From NCBI GenBank assembly GCA_000438015.1, contig FR901584.1, positions 38,016 to 62,171 on the forward strand: a DNA stretch of 24,156 nucleotides, read 5' to 3'. Below are positions 23,682-24,156 of this stretch, one piece after another; the first letter of the stretch is position 1, and each line of letters opens with the position of its first letter. The stretch comes from Coraliomargarita sp. CAG:312. Its GTDB lineage: Bacteria; Verrucomicrobiota; Verrucomicrobiia; Opitutales; Intestinicryptomonadaceae. The notes below the pieces were generated by a model. It did no database searches. It saw nothing but the letters and a program-made list of their open reading frames with translations, and was not told the DNA's origin. The translations under genes and the position numbers were made by a program.

Positions 23682-24156
23682 GCCATTTTATCGCATTGTC
23701 GTAATCGCATTTCTCAAAAAAACACTTCCCAAGCGCAAACTGGGCAACAGTATTTCCTTGCTCAGCCAAAGGCTTTAGCAATTTAATCGCACTGTCATAG
23801 TCGCCTTTCTCTATAAAGCATACCCCCAGCAAAAGTTGGGCATCAGCGTTTCCTTGCTCCGCTAAAGGCTTCAGCCATTTTATCGCATTGCCGTAGTCGC
23901 ATTTCCCCAAAAAGCACCTCCCGAGCTCAATCTGGACTTCAACATTCCCTTGCTCCGCAAAGGGCTTCAGCAATTTTATTGCGCTGTCGCAGTCGTCTTT
24001 ACTAAAAAAGCATAACCCCAACCAAAGCTGGGCTTCAGTATTTCCTTGCTCCGCCAAAGGCTTCAGCCATTTTATAGCGCTGTCGTAGTCGCCTTTCGCT
24101 ACAAAGCATATCCCTAACCTAAGCTGAGCTTCAGCATTCCCTTGCTCCGCCAAAGG
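23602..24156 (-). CDS. Sel1/TPR-like repeat protein, C-terminal part (cut by window edge)
   Basis: The minus-strand frame is open to the right edge and encodes at least 184 residues, entirely helical repeats. Each unit is exactly 32 residues, of the form AEQGNxxAQxxLGxCFxxKxDYDxAIKWLKPL. Five full units and a 22-residue partial sixth are visible; the protein ends NWLKQCLIHSKRK. AEQGNAEAQ..LG is the Sel1-repeat signature, but Sel1 units are normally 36-38 residues. Here the loop between the two helices is shortened, giving something between Sel1 and TPR. Such solenoids mediate protein-protein contacts; a partner or signal peptide cannot be judged because the N-terminus is missing. The true start is beyond 24156. 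Confidence 0.9.
   Translation of the reverse strand, partial: PLAEQGNAEAQLRLGICFVAKGDYDSAIKWLKPLAEQGNTEAQLWLGLCFFSKDDCDSAIKLLKPFAEQGNVEVQIELGRCFLGKCDYGNAIKWLKPLAEQGNADAQLLLGVCFIEKGDYDSAIKLLKPLAEQGNTVAQFALGKCFFEKCDYDNAIKWLKPFAEQGNVAAQNWLKQCLIHSKRK
23605..24150 (-). repeat. 96-bp tandem repeats encoding 32-residue units
   Basis: Units read on the minus strand end at 24150, 24054, 23958, 23862, 23766 and 23670 (the last one partial, 23605-23670). The conserved core CTTGCTC recurs every 96 bp on the + strand (for example 23661, 23757, 23853). Units alternate between an IKW and an IKL class, implying a 192-bp superperiod. Confidence 0.92.

Noticed and set aside
23237..23704. 155-codon + strand frame across the gap and the repeat gene
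   Set aside because: GTG start, no domain pattern, low-complexity translation, and the 3' third is antisense to clearly repetitive coding sequence.
23605..24150. regular 96-bp repeats considered as a CRISPR-like array
   Set aside because: Repeats are contiguous, coding in one frame and without unique spacers; they encode Sel1/TPR-like units.

Overview
The window looks like chromosomal DNA of a heterotrophic Gram-negative bacterium, most likely Verrucomicrobiota (perhaps Opitutae/Puniceicoccales) or a neighbouring PVC lineage. The grounds are: an exported beta-barrel ending in Phe; a Cys-type sulfatase beside Tat-exported Gfo/Idh/MocA and xylose-isomerase-like proteins; several exported glycosidases; and a 33-residue AURKAIP1/COX24 (bS22/mS38)-type basic protein. 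DNA is AT-rich, and most starts lack a clear Shine-Dalgarno sequence. The taxonomic call is inference, since there is no rRNA or marker alignment.

Layout. 1-2098: possible C-terminal tail of an off-window gene, an outer-membrane barrel protein and a GT11 alpha-1,2-fucosyltransferase-like enzyme, on the + strand. 2117-5452: a probable three-gene leftward operon of sugar-isomerase-like protein, YtcJ-type amidohydrolase and HAD phosphatase. 5642-5899: a small CPHC glutaredoxin-like protein. 6177-7700: secreted sulfatase, converging through a strong bidirectional terminator on a Tat-type Gfo/Idh/MocA oxidoreductase (7857-9173). 9403-11867: cytochrome bd oxidase cydAB, whose stop codon interlocks with that of a convergent AraC-family regulator (11864-12778). 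12902-15391: a large secreted GH106-like glycosidase divergent from that regulator. 15445-17751: leftward shikimate kinase and cofactor-independent phosphoglycerate mutase, separated by a terminator. 18068-18169: the tiny bS22-like ribosomal protein gene with its own terminator. 18275-20476: secreted alpha-galactosidase-like glycosidase. 20597-23066: two tandem paralogous secreted metallophosphoesterases. 23067-23601: a 535-nt gene-poor gap. 23602 to the right edge: the C-terminal end of a repeat protein made of 32-residue Sel1/TPR-like units.

Together the genes suggest polysaccharide or glycoprotein foraging: desulfation, glycoside cleavage and periplasmic phosphate-ester cleavage, with sugar redox/isomerisation enzymes. 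This is mixed with housekeeping functions (glycolysis, aromatic amino acid synthesis, microaerobic respiration, ribosome). I see no CRISPR array, insertion sequence, prophage, tRNA or rRNA. I also do not see a clear new multi-gene system. The most unusual items are the bS22-like microprotein, the 32-residue repeats with an alternating superperiod, the CydA loop architecture, and a few palindromes and repeats.
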